NCBI GenBank assembly: GCA_029263175.1
Contig: JAJCXZ010000061.1
Location: 19,678-83,677 of the forward strand
Reading direction: 5' to 3'
Source: Acidimicrobiales bacterium
GTDB lineage: Bacteria > Actinomycetota > Acidimicrobiia > Acidimicrobiales > Aldehydirespiratoraceae
Length of the DNA: 64,000 bases
Shown: positions 37,673 to 46,425 of the stretch, in pieces
How the letters are laid out: every line of letters begins with the position of its first letter
Position numbering within the stretch: position 1 is the first letter of the stretch
Notes under the pieces: model-generated
What the model saw: the letters and a program-made list of their open reading frames with translations, nothing else
Told to the model about the DNA's origin: nothing
The model's database searches: none
Translations under genes and position numbers: made by a program

Positions 37673-40216
37673 CTACTTGATCTCCCAGATGTGTTGGCCG
37701 TTCGAGCCGGCGTTGGTCGCAGTGGCCGAAAGGGAATGCGACCCGCCATTGACCAGTGCGCGGCTGGTCAGCGATCCGGGGAGTTGAAACGAGCCTTCGG
37801 CGCTACCCGTGCCGTTCGACCAGCCGGCGACGGCCGGTGTTCCCCCGAACCCACCCTCGCCGTCGCTGGCGTCGCCTGTCTCCCACTCGATGAAGTCGTA
37901 GAGGAACACGATGTCGAAGGCGCCCGGTCGTACATCGTCACGTTCGATGAGATACAGCGAGAACGAGTTGAGCAGCTCGGTGTGCTCGTCGTAGTAGCCG
38001 ACGGAGTCCCACGAGACGCAGAAGGCATCGGCGTCGCCGACCTTCGCCGGGCCGTACCGCACTGTTCCTGCGCCACGCGTGTCGACGTCGGCGAAGAAGG
38101 GCGCAATGATCGCCTGCTCACTTCCGGCGAGCGCAAATGGCGTGAAGGTCGAGAGGCCCTCGTCGAATGTGACGTTGCCATTGTTGTTGACCCACATCGT
38201 CGAGAACTTCTGTCCATAGAAGTCGAGCTCGAAGGGAAGCTCCACCTCGGGGCTGAACCCGTCATCGTTGGGCGCAACCTGCCCAGCGGAGCAGTCAAGG
38301 GCCTGCGGGGCCGGTTCCTCCACTTCCGGGTCGCAGACATCGCCGAGCTTGTCGTTGTCGACATCCTCCTGGTCGGCATTCGCAACTCCCGGACAGTTGT
38401 CGAGCGGGACTGTCGCGTCGGGCCACGGCGCGTAGTCGGGCCATCCGTCTTCGTCGGGGTCATTGGCGTAGACCACCGTCACGTCGCGAATGATCCGGTC
38501 GAGATCGGTGTCGGCCTCGAACAAAATCCTTGTGGCCCAGTGGAGACGATCGACCCCCGCCACATCGGCCAGCCCACCCGAAGGACGAGCAAAGGGCGTC
38601 ACTTCGAGCCGACTCAACGCGAGGGTGGCGAGCTGTTCGTCGATCAACTTGTCGGGGTTGTCCTCCCCGGGGTTGCCGTAGCCCTTGGGGCAGAAATCGA
38701 TGGCATCAGTAACTCTCAGGTGGAGGTCTGCGACCATCGAGACCTTTGTGATGACGCCGCGCTCGTTCGCCTCGGGCACGATCTCCACGGTGCCGGTGAA
38801 TAGGCGTTCGTCGGGGACATCTCGGCCCAGGATGAATGCCTTTCCCGGGCCGCCGGCCAGATTCCCGGGTGTGCTGTAGATCTCGCCGAAGTTGATTGCT
38901 CGGAATCCACGCTCGGGATCCTGGTCCTGCACCCTGAATGTCGCCGGCGACGCCGGAGCTTGCAGCTCGGGGAGGCCGACTTCGAGCAGGCTATCCAGCA
39001 AGACATTTGCGAAGGCGAGAGTCTCAGGGGCCTTTCGGAACTCGTCGGCGGCCGAGTTGGCCGACTTTCGTTCGTCGCTCTCCGGCGCAGCGGTCAAATA
39101 GGTTGCGTACATCAAGCTCGAGGTACCGCTGATCTTCACCGCAAGGAATGGGATCAGGAAGTTCTTGAGGAACTGGTCGGCCCCAAACGCCGTGACTTGG
39201 TTGAATTCGGTGCACAAGGCCGCCTGCCCGCCCCACTTGTTCCAAGGACCGTCAGGCAGAAGGCGGAGTTCGAGCCCATGAAGGGTGGTGATCTCGGTGG
39301 ACACCAGTTCGCCGTCGACTCGTTCGTCGAGGTCGTGCAGCTCAAGGGTGTCAGGGTCGAGCCCAACGAGGTCGATGTCGGCCGGCTCGAGGCCGTAGCC
39401 GGCCGGGTCGTAGGAGACCGAGATCGGTCGCTCGAACGTCAACCCGGTCGGCGACAGATCGACGATCGGGAATCCGATCGTGTCCTTCATACCGGTGGGC
39501 CGCAGCGTCGTGGCATGGATGAGCGTGGGTTCGATGACAGCACCGGCAGGGATTTCAACGCGCCAACCGTCGCCCTCGATCGTCTCACCCTCGGGTCCGA
39601 CCTCGACTGGCTCGGCCAATCGTGTCAACGGAGTGACCCCTGCATCGCCGAGTCCCTCCCGAACGTGTGCCTCGCCGATCCCGGCGAGATGACCGTCGGC
39701 AAAGACCTGGAACAACAGCCAGCCGTCAGGCACGTCGCGGAGCCGGAACGATCCGTCGCTTCGGCTGGTAGCGGTGATGGACCCGTAGGAGATTCGGGCT
39801 CCCGCGATCGGTTCGCCGTCATCGCTCGATCTGACCGTCCCGACGACGACGCCCCTTGCCTGATCGATCTGTTGGTCGACGACAGCGGTAGCGCTCAGGT
39901 CGCTCGAGCCATGCATCCGGACCTCGAGAGTGTTGCTGGTATCCGGTCGGAGGCCGACCTCCATCTCGAACGTGCCGTCGAGGCCGATGGCCGTGGACAG
40001 CGGCATCATCCCCCCGGTGACCATGATCAATTCATCGGGAGGGCCGGTGCCGGTCACCGTCACGCTCGCCGACACCGATTCTTCCGGTACGTCGATGACG
40101 ACGTCGGTTCCGGACCCGCGCCACCAGAGCACCGTGATGGCCGTCGCCACCAGCACAACGCCGGTGGCAACCACCACCTTCCATCGAACGGGCCCACTGA
40201 CTGACCGCTGCGTCAC
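37673..40216 (-). CDS. Large membrane-anchored surface protein with TSP3-like and NIDO regions
   Basis: This 847-aa protein is predicted to lie outside the cell, held by an N-terminal TM helix (about 12-31) ending in WWRG. In order: an Ig-like segment; a carboxypeptidase-regulatory-like beta domain (about 119-167, VVVGTVRSSDDGEPIAGARI); a ZU5-like region with EIPAGAVIEPT; a helical middle; Asp-rich thrombospondin type-3-like repeats (about 582-628, DPDEDGWPDY, DNCPGVANADQEDVDNDKLGD) that should bind Ca2+; and a C-terminal nidogen/NIDO-like domain (about 649-847; MWVNNNGNVTFDEGL, APFFADVDTRGAG, FSLYLIERDD). The GTG at 40216 is chosen because it directly precedes the TM; the frame is open further but lies antisense to the peroxiredoxin gene. 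Role: probably adhesion or cell-surface binding. Confidence 0.8.
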   Translation of the reverse strand: MTQRSVSGPVRWKVVVATGVVLVATAITVLWWRGSGTDVVIDVPEESVSASVTVTGTGPPDELIMVTGGMMPLSTAIGLDGTFEMEVGLRPDTSNTLEVRMHGSSDLSATAVVDQQIDQARGVVVGTVRSSDDGEPIAGARISYGSITATSRSDGSFRLRDVPDGWLLFQVFADGHLAGIGEAHVREGLGDAGVTPLTRLAEPVEVGPEGETIEGDGWRVEIPAGAVIEPTLIHATTLRPTGMKDTIGFPIVDLSPTGLTFERPISVSYDPAGYGLEPADIDLVGLDPDTLELHDLDERVDGELVSTEITTLHGLELRLLPDGPWNKWGGQAALCTEFNQVTAFGADQFLKNFLIPFLAVKISGTSSLMYATYLTAAPESDERKSANSAADEFRKAPETLAFANVLLDSLLEVGLPELQAPASPATFRVQDQDPERGFRAINFGEIYSTPGNLAGGPGKAFILGRDVPDERLFTGTVEIVPEANERGVITKVSMVADLHLRVTDAIDFCPKGYGNPGEDNPDKLIDEQLATLALSRLEVTPFARPSGGLADVAGVDRLHWATRILFEADTDLDRIIRDVTVVYANDPDEDGWPDYAPWPDATVPLDNCPGVANADQEDVDNDKLGDVCDPEVEEPAPQALDCSAGQVAPNDDGFSPEVELPFELDFYGQKFSTMWVNNNGNVTFDEGLSTFTPFALAGSEQAIIAPFFADVDTRGAGTVRYGPAKVGDADAFCVSWDSVGYYDEHTELLNSFSLYLIERDDVRPGAFDIVFLYDFIEWETGDASDGEGGFGGTPAVAGWSNGTGSAEGSFQLPGSLTSRALVNGGSHSLSATATNAGSNGQHIWEIK

Positions 40217-40293
40217 ACCACGAAACCTAGTGCGTCCACTTGTGCGATGGCCGAGAGGTCGTATTGGGTGACGCCCCGTTGGCGTCGCGCTGG

Positions 40294-40959
40294 TCAGGCG
40301 TGCACGGGTTCGGCGACGTATCGCAGGTAGGGCAGCGGCGCGTCCCAGCCGTCGGGGTAGCGGTCTGCGGCGGCGTCGTCGGTGACCGAGGGCACGATGA
40401 TCACGGCGTCGCCGTGCTGCCAGTTGGCCGGGGTGGCGACCTGCTGTTGAGAAGTGAGTTGGCAGGAGTCGAGCAATCGGAGGATCTCGAGGAAGTTGCG
40501 TCCTGTCGTCATCGGGTAGGTCAGCGTGGCCTTGATCCTCTTGTCGGGTCCGATGATGAACACTGAACGGGCGGTGGCGTTGTCCATCGCAGTCCGGCCC
40601 TGGGCGGAGTTCCCGGTGTCGCCGGGCAGCATGTCGTACAACTTCACGACCTCGAGGTCGGGGTCGCCGATCAGCGGATAGTTCACCGCACATCCGGTCG
40701 CGAGTTCGATGTCGGCTGACCAAGCGACGTGGTCGGAGACACCGTCGACGCTGATACCGATGATCTTGCAGTTCCGGGCATCGAATTCCTCCTTGAGGCG
40801 GGCGACGGCACCCAGTTCGGTGGTGCACACCGGTGTGAAATCCTTGGGATGCGAGAAGAGCAGTGCCCAGCTGTCGCCGAGCCAGTCGTGGAACTGGATC
40901 TTGCCGTCGGTTGTGTCGGCCAGGAAGTCGGGGGCCTCGTCGTTGATTCGAAGAGTCAT
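40294..40959 (-). CDS. 1-Cys peroxiredoxin (Prx6 type)
   Basis: This 221-aa peroxiredoxin of the 1-Cys Prx6 subfamily reduces hydrogen peroxide and organic hydroperoxides. The peroxidatic cysteine lies in HPKDFTPVCTTELG near 37-50, followed by WSADIE and the long C-terminal extension (NWQHGDAVIIVPS) of the subfamily. No second redox cysteine is in the resolving position. It diverges from a giant BTAD regulator across a repeat-containing gap, so the regulator may control it. Confidence 0.92.
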   Translation of the reverse strand: MTLRINDEAPDFLADTTDGKIQFHDWLGDSWALLFSHPKDFTPVCTTELGAVARLKEEFDARNCKIIGISVDGVSDHVAWSADIELATGCAVNYPLIGDPDLEVVKLYDMLPGDTGNSAQGRTAMDNATARSVFIIGPDKRIKATLTYPMTTGRNFLEILRLLDSCQLTSQQQVATPANWQHGDAVIIVPSVTDDAAADRYPDGWDAPLPYLRYVAEPVHA

Positions 40960-41076
40960 GATTTCGGTTCTTTCTCGTGTTGTGCGATATCGCTCGACGC
41001 GGTGCCGAACGAATGGAGACCACGAGGTTCGGTTCGCGATCACCGAGTACAGGTATCGCACCAACAGGTTCCGATT

Positions 41077-41095
41077 CGGTAGACAACCGGTAGAC
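41077..41095 (+). promoter_or_regulatory. SARP-box-like direct repeats (CGGTAGAC, 11-bp period)
   Basis: CGGTAGAC occurs at 41077-41084 and 41088-41095, exactly 11 bp apart, and again at 41254-41261. GAGTACAGG occurs at 41045 and 41100, spaced 55 bp (five times 11). Actinobacterial SARPs bind heptameric direct repeats with 11-bp periodicity. The gap separates the peroxiredoxin gene from a BTAD/SARP regulator, so autoregulation is plausible. Confidence 0.5.
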
Positions 41096-41218
41096 GAGTG
41101 AGTACAGGCGGTCGAGGCGCCGTCCACTGCAGATTGGCCCTCCGGCTGGCGCTCCGTGTCCCCAGCCACCCCGCCGCGGCCTCGGCCATCTGTCGGGCGG
41201 CCATATCACTTCGAGCCG

Positions 41219-44200
41219 ATGTCGCATACGGTGGTTCCGGCACCGTGGGGAGCCGGTAGACACGTGGTTGACGGCCTGAGTAGCGAATCTGTTTTGGACA
41301 CCTCTCATCCGATCGAGGTGTCGATCCTTGGACCTCTCGAGGTTCGTCGTGCTGGCGCGGCCATTGAATTGCCCGGCCGTCGCCACCTTCAGCTGCTGGT
41401 GAGCCTCGTCCTCGACCGAGGTCGGCCGGTTGCCACCGAAACGCTCGTCGACCGTCTTTGGGGCGAGTCACCGCCGTCGTCGGCAACCAAGACCGTGCAG
41501 AAGTACGTATGGGAACTGCGACGGGTACTCGGCTCGGAGGTGGGTGGATTCCTGGCCACCGAAGGTCGGGGCTACGTGCTCCGCCTCGATTCCGAAGCGG
41601 TCGACGCGCAGCGGTTCGAGTCGCTGGTCGCCGCGGCGCGGCAACTTCCCGCCGCCGAGGCCGTGGAGGTCCTCCAGGAAGCGGAGGACCTCTGGAGGGG
41701 TTCAGCGCTCGAAGGCTTCGCTCACCTCGATGAGGCGAGGCCAACCGCGATGGGGCTGGAGGAACTCCGCCTCTCTGCGACACAGCGGCGCTTGGGTCTT
41801 CTCCTCGAACTGGAGCGCCATCTCGACGCTCTCGCCGAGTTGGAGCAGTTGACGATCGAACATCCACTCCGCGAAGAGCTGTGGGCTCACTTGATGGTGG
41901 CACGTGCTCGCAGTGGGCGACGGAACGACGCTCTTGCGGCGTTCCAGCAGATCCGTCACCAGCTCGCCCACGAGCTGGGCATGGAACCGTCATCGCGGCT
42001 TCGCGAGCTCGAGGCCAAGATCCTCGACGGCAGCCTGGCGCTCTCCGAACCAGATTCGGGAGGCGGAGTCGGCCGAGCGGCCAGGCTCCCCTACGCAGTC
42101 AGCACATTCGTCGGCCGAGCCCAGCTTCTCGCCCAGCTCGAAGATGAACTCGCGGTCGCCCGACTCGTCACCCTGACTGGGCCGGGGGGCTCGGGAAAGA
42201 CCCGTCTCGCGATCGAACTCGCACGCTCCCTTCTGCCTGCTTACGGCGAGCGGTGGTTCGTCGATCTGTCCGCCATCGAGACGCCTGACCACGTCCTGAC
42301 CGCGACCGCCGATGCTCTGCGTCTCCCCAAGCAGCCGGGAACCGATGTCGCCGTTCTCGTGGAGGAGGCCATCGGCGATCGGAAGGTGGTCTTGATCCTC
42401 GACAACTGCGAGCACGTGCTCGACGCGACCGCTGCGGTCGTCGGGAACCTGTTGGCGAGTTGCTCCAATCTCCGCGTGCTGGCCACCAGCCGGGAATCCC
42501 TGGGGCTTGCCGGCGAGCACAGCTGGCCTGTCCCTCCGCTCGACGTGCCGTCGGGGCCTGACGCGGCCGCCGATGTCCGACACTTCGAAGCAGTCGAGCT
42601 CTTCGTGGCCCGGGCCCGGGAAGCCGACCCGTCCTTCGAGCTCGACGACCGGAACAAGACGGCGGTCATCGACATCTGCACACGGCTCGATGGCCTGCCA
42701 CTCGCGCTCGAATTGGCAGCCGCTCAGTTGCGGGCCATGAGCGCGATGGACATGGCCGATCGGATCGACGACCGCATGCGCGTCCTTGGTTCGAGTACCC
42801 GCCGCCCAACACGCCATGCGACACTGCAGGCGGCAATCGACTGGAGCCACGCGCTGTTGACCTCCGCTGAGCAGCGGGTGTTCGAAGGCATCTCGGTCTT
42901 CCCCGGTTCCTTCGATCTCGCCGCCGCTACCGCGGTCGTCGCCGACGAAGACATCGGGCATGCGGCGGTTGTCGGCCTTCTGGGTCGCCTGGTGCAGCAG
43001 TCGATGGTGGTCAAAGCCGACGACATCACGGGCCGCGGGAGGTATCGCGTCCTCGAGACGCTGCGAACGTACGGACGGGAAATTCTTGCCGACGGCGAAG
43101 AAGTCGGCCACCGCCGGGCCGCCCATGCCCGCCACTTCGCGCAGATCGCGGAGCGCATCGCCAATCCAAAGCCGAGCGACGGTGACTCCTGGCACGCCGG
43201 CCTACTCGCCGACTACCACAACCTGATGGCGGCACTGGAGTTTGCCGTCGAGCACGATATCGAGCTCGGGGCCCAGCTCGTGTACGCGCTCTCCAACCTC
43301 TGGAGTCGCACGGATCAGGTCGTCGATGGTCTTCGGTACGTGGACCCGCTACTGAACCGGCCGGACCTCTCACCTCCGATGCGGGCCCGCGTCCAGTGCT
43401 GTGCCGCCGAGCTCCGCTCCGAACACGGTGAGGCCGTCATCGCAGAGAGGGAGGCGACCGAGGCGCTCGCCACCTTCGAGAGCATCCGGGACGAAGAAGG
43501 CAAAACGCGGGCGCAGTTTGCGCTGGGCCGGGCCCTCGCGAACAGTGGCCACTACGAGCAGGGCGAGGCCCTGATGAAGCGGGCACAGGGCTCCTTCGCC
43601 GCAACGGGAAGCACCCGTTGGGCGAGCAGCACCCACGCACTCGGCTCCATCAGGCTTAGCCAGGGTGAGTATGAGGAGGCGGAGCGAGAATTCAAGGAGG
43701 TGCTGATCTGGGCCCGGCGCCATGGTCTCGCGTACACGAGAGCGAAGGCCGAGTGGCTGCTCGGCGTGGTGGCGCTGCGCCGGGGTCGATTCACCGAGGC
43801 ACGCAGTCTCTGCGACCGCGCTCATGCGGCCTTCGTTGACCTCGACGACCGCTCGGCGGTGGCGCACGTGGGGGTGACACTCGGCGACATCGCCCGGCTC
43901 GCCGGTGATCGAGAGGCCGCTCGCAAATTCTACGACGCCGCGTATCCGGCCCTCACCGATATCGGCGACCGGCGGTGCACGGCATCAGCCATGAAGAACC
44001 TGGCCGACCTGGAGCGTCACCGCGACGCCCGCCGCGCCGCGGAGCTCTACATGGAGTGTCTCGAACGTCGTCATCTTCTGGGTGACCGCGCCGGCGCTGC
44101 TGAAGCTCTCGAGGGGCTCGCCTGTGCGTTCTGCGACGCCGCCGACCTCACTGGGGCGGCCACCATGCTCGGGCAGGCCGAGACGATTCGTCGAGCGACG

Positions 44201-44374
44201 GGCTCCATCGTGCCCGACGCGGAGCAGGCGGTGATTGCGCAGGTCCGCGTCGAGGTTGCCGCCGGACTATCGCCGGCCGAAATGGCCGCGGCCGGGTCCG
44301 CCGGCGCTGGATTGCCGCTCGATGAGGCCGTTGTTGTCGCCCGAGCCCTCGTGGACGGCGCTTCGGCTGTCTGA
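41219..44374 (+). CDS. AfsR-like regulator: SARP (winged helix-BTAD), STAND ATPase and TPR region
   Basis: This large cytoplasmic regulator (1051 aa from ATG 41219) begins with an OmpR-like winged helix (ILGPLEVRRAG, LVDRLWGESPPSSATKTVQKYVWELRRVLG) and a BTAD domain (to about residue 275). An NB-ARC/STAND ATPase follows with Walker A LTGPGGSGKTR near 320, DNCEHVLDA near 395 and GLPLALELAAAQLR near 495. The C-terminal half is TPR-like helices. This is the AfsR architecture, which activates secondary metabolism or stress genes on ATP/phospho signals. The true start may be GTG 41264, since a CGGTAGAC copy lies at 41254. Confidence 0.85.
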   Translation: MSHTVVPAPWGAGRHVVDGLSSESVLDTSHPIEVSILGPLEVRRAGAAIELPGRRHLQLLVSLVLDRGRPVATETLVDRLWGESPPSSATKTVQKYVWELRRVLGSEVGGFLATEGRGYVLRLDSEAVDAQRFESLVAAARQLPAAEAVEVLQEAEDLWRGSALEGFAHLDEARPTAMGLEELRLSATQRRLGLLLELERHLDALAELEQLTIEHPLREELWAHLMVARARSGRRNDALAAFQQIRHQLAHELGMEPSSRLRELEAKILDGSLALSEPDSGGGVGRAARLPYAVSTFVGRAQLLAQLEDELAVARLVTLTGPGGSGKTRLAIELARSLLPAYGERWFVDLSAIETPDHVLTATADALRLPKQPGTDVAVLVEEAIGDRKVVLILDNCEHVLDATAAVVGNLLASCSNLRVLATSRESLGLAGEHSWPVPPLDVPSGPDAAADVRHFEAVELFVARAREADPSFELDDRNKTAVIDICTRLDGLPLALELAAAQLRAMSAMDMADRIDDRMRVLGSSTRRPTRHATLQAAIDWSHALLTSAEQRVFEGISVFPGSFDLAAATAVVADEDIGHAAVVGLLGRLVQQSMVVKADDITGRGRYRVLETLRTYGREILADGEEVGHRRAAHARHFAQIAERIANPKPSDGDSWHAGLLADYHNLMAALEFAVEHDIELGAQLVYALSNLWSRTDQVVDGLRYVDPLLNRPDLSPPMRARVQCCAAELRSEHGEAVIAEREATEALATFESIRDEEGKTRAQFALGRALANSGHYEQGEALMKRAQGSFAATGSTRWASSTHALGSIRLSQGEYEEAEREFKEVLIWARRHGLAYTRAKAEWLLGVVALRRGRFTEARSLCDRAHAAFVDLDDRSAVAHVGVTLGDIARLAGDREAARKFYDAAYPALTDIGDRRCTASAMKNLADLERHRDARRAAELYMECLERRHLLGDRAGAAEALEGLACAFCDAADLTGAATMLGQAETIRRATGSIVPDAEQAVIAQVRVEVAAGLSPAEMAAAGSAGAGLPLDEAVVVARALVDGASAV

Positions 44375-44451
44375 CCTCACCTCTCTACCGGTCGTCACAT
44401 CTAGGCCTCTCTTGCCGGGGTCCATTCCAGCGGAGGTTGTGCAGACCAGCG

Positions 44452-44600
44452 ATGGAACCGTTGCAGACCCTGCCGTTGCCCGAGGATCCAGTCCTGGCTC
44501 AGTGCGCGTCCGCATTGAACGATGCCGGCCACTGGGCCTTGGTTCTCGACTCGAGCCGGCGGTTGGTGTTCGCAACCGACGAGGTGCGCCTCGGCCATGG
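44452..44600 (+). pseudogene. Truncated N-terminus of an adenylate/guanylate-cyclase-type protein
   Basis: From the ATG at 44452 the encoded sequence MEPLQTLPLPEDP, followed by LAQCASALNDAGHWALVLD and LVFATDEVRLGHG, resembles the N-terminus of large class III cyclase-domain proteins common in Acidimicrobiia (from memory). After about 50 residues family-like sequence ends. The frame stays open but is low-complexity and then antisense to the minus-strand gene. I read it as a decayed remnant in the 389-bp gap; nothing else is visible in that gap. Confidence 0.45.
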
Positions 44601-44763
44601 GGATGCCGGGGCATCAGCATCGGTGCCATTGAGACTCGACAGGTGGCGTGGTTCCCAGCATTCGCCACCGCGACTGACAAAGCTCGCCGTGACGCTCCCT
44701 CCATCGCCGGGTGCGAGCTATGACCACCGAGTCGATGCCGCACTCCGCGCTGACATAGGCCGC

Positions 44764-46314
44764 CTAGCTCAGGGTCACGTTCTCGGACATAGAGACCGGC
44801 TCCGCGGGTCGTTCGTGGAACGTGCGCATGCGTACGACGCCTGTCTTTGTGTTGGCTTCGAGGCGGCGATCGTCACCGAGATCGGCGGGGCGTGGGAGCG
44901 AGACTCCTGCCAGCCGACCGGCGATGGCATGCACGATTACATCGTCGTCCCACTTGCCCAACGCTGGCTCTCTGTGAACGACTGTGGAGTCCAGGTCGTT
45001 GGGGACCCTCGTGTGTGACACATCATCGGCGAAGAAATCGTGGGTGCTGACATCGACCCAGTCGCCCACCTTGTCTGCGCCGCGATCGAGGGCGTTGCGG
45101 GTGACGCGGTCGACATAGTCGCGCGCGGCGTCGGGGTCGCTGGTGGTGGCAGGGTCGAATATCGTCCGTGTCGTCGATGAGGGTTCAGGGTTGGTTTCCG
45201 AGTCACGCTTTCGCACCCACATGAAGTAGAAGAACGTGATTCCGCCAACGGTTGCCGTCGCGATGATCACCGGAACCCATGCGAACCCGTCGCCCGGGTC
45301 GCCTTCGGGGTCGTTCACATCGATGGCGATCTCCGCTGGGCCGGTATCGGCCGCCGCGGTTTCGTCGGTCTGCGACGTATCGGCGACGTCGTCGCTTGTC
45401 TCGGTTGTTGTTTGGTCGTTGTCTTCTGTTCCTGGGGTCGTCGCGGTCTCGTTGTCGGCTTGGAGCGGATCGTCGGTGTCTTCCTGGTCTGGAGTTTCTC
45501 CGGATTCGCCCGTTTGCAGGAAGGTGGCAAGCGTGGCGATCTCAGGGTTGTCGGCGATCTCTTGGGCGACGGTGTCTCTTGGGGTTTGTGCGAGCGCCGG
45601 CTGCATCAGTGGGGTAGCGGCGCCGGCCAGACTTTCCAGGAATCCAGGATCAGCGGGAGAGGTCGTAGTGCCGGAAAAGTAGGCTTTCCATTCCGGCGAG
45701 AAGGGCCCGGCAAAGATCACCAGCCATTCGCCGGTTGGCAGAACCGAAGCCCCGACGAAGAAGGGGTTGGTGAACAGGTCAGGTTGCAGTGAAGCGTTGG
45801 TGACGGCGTAGACCGTGCCGTTCTGGGGCCCGAACACTACGGCCACCTGTCGACTCGTCCCGGTCGTTGCTGCGGTGGCGAGCGTGTTGTGGCTCAGCTG
45901 AGGTGCGCCCTGGTCGACGAACGCGATGCCGAGTTCGCCGACCGCTGTTTCGGGGAGAGGTAGCGCGAATCTGAGACCCCAGAAGTGGGTTTGGCCGACC
46001 GTGTTGTCGAACGTCTCGTCGCCTTCGGACAAAACCTCGACTCCGAGTGCTCGCCGCAGGAGTGGGTAAACCTCAGAGGGTGGCGCATCCCAGAGCCCGT
46101 GGATGACGCCGTTCAGTTTCGCAAAACCGCTCTCGAGAGGCGTGCCGTCAGTCTGGGAGACCTCTTCGTAGGGGTCGACGCCGGCACCGAAGAGTGAGTG
46201 GGCGACCACAGCGAACGCTTCCTCGTCGGTGAGCGGTTCTTGGGCCGATAGCTGTGGAGCCACCGCGATCAGAGCCAGGGTCGCGGCCGCAAGAAGACAT
46301 ATGAATTTGCGCAT
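44764..46314 (-). CDS. Exported, single-pass membrane protein of unknown function
   Basis: This 516-aa protein has a Sec signal peptide (residues 1-24, cleavage after QLSA), an extracytoplasmic domain of about 270 residues with no recognised fold, a Thr/Asp/Glu-rich stalk (about 275-335), a TM helix (about 347-367, VPVIIATATVGGITFFYF) followed by basic VRKRDSE, and a 150-residue cytoplasmic tail. It diverges from a giant STAND-BTAD regulator across a 65-nt nested palindrome. It might be an envelope sensor or adhesin that works with that regulator. I do not recognise the family. Confidence 0.75.
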   Translation of the reverse strand: MRKFICLLAAATLALIAVAPQLSAQEPLTDEEAFAVVAHSLFGAGVDPYEEVSQTDGTPLESGFAKLNGVIHGLWDAPPSEVYPLLRRALGVEVLSEGDETFDNTVGQTHFWGLRFALPLPETAVGELGIAFVDQGAPQLSHNTLATAATTGTSRQVAVVFGPQNGTVYAVTNASLQPDLFTNPFFVGASVLPTGEWLVIFAGPFSPEWKAYFSGTTTSPADPGFLESLAGAATPLMQPALAQTPRDTVAQEIADNPEIATLATFLQTGESGETPDQEDTDDPLQADNETATTPGTEDNDQTTTETSDDVADTSQTDETAAADTGPAEIAIDVNDPEGDPGDGFAWVPVIIATATVGGITFFYFMWVRKRDSETNPEPSSTTRTIFDPATTSDPDAARDYVDRVTRNALDRGADKVGDWVDVSTHDFFADDVSHTRVPNDLDSTVVHREPALGKWDDDVIVHAIAGRLAGVSLPRPADLGDDRRLEANTKTGVVRMRTFHERPAEPVSMSENVTLS

Positions 46315-46331
46315 GGCCGCACTCTTGCCAT

Positions 46332-46396
46332 GGGTCGCCAGCGAGATGACAGCGAACACTGGCTCCTCAGTGTTCGGAACATCTCGCTGGCGATCC
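46332..46396. promoter_or_regulatory. Nested palindrome in a divergent promoter
   Basis: TCGCCAGCGAGATG (46335-46348) pairs perfectly with CATCTCGCTGGCGA (46380-46393); inside it CGAACACTG (46353-46361) pairs perfectly with CAGTGTTCG (46368-46376). Together they form a 65-nt double hairpin between the exported-protein gene and the STAND-BTAD gene. It is a candidate operator or structured leader. Confidence 0.6.
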
Positions 46397-46425
46397 GCTG
46401 GCGCTGTGCTGGCTACAGTCGAGCC

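Noticed and set aside
40217..41386. N-terminal extension of the NIDO surface protein
   Set aside because: The extension is Arg-rich shadow sequence overlapping the peroxiredoxin gene; the TM anchor begins right after the GTG at 40216.
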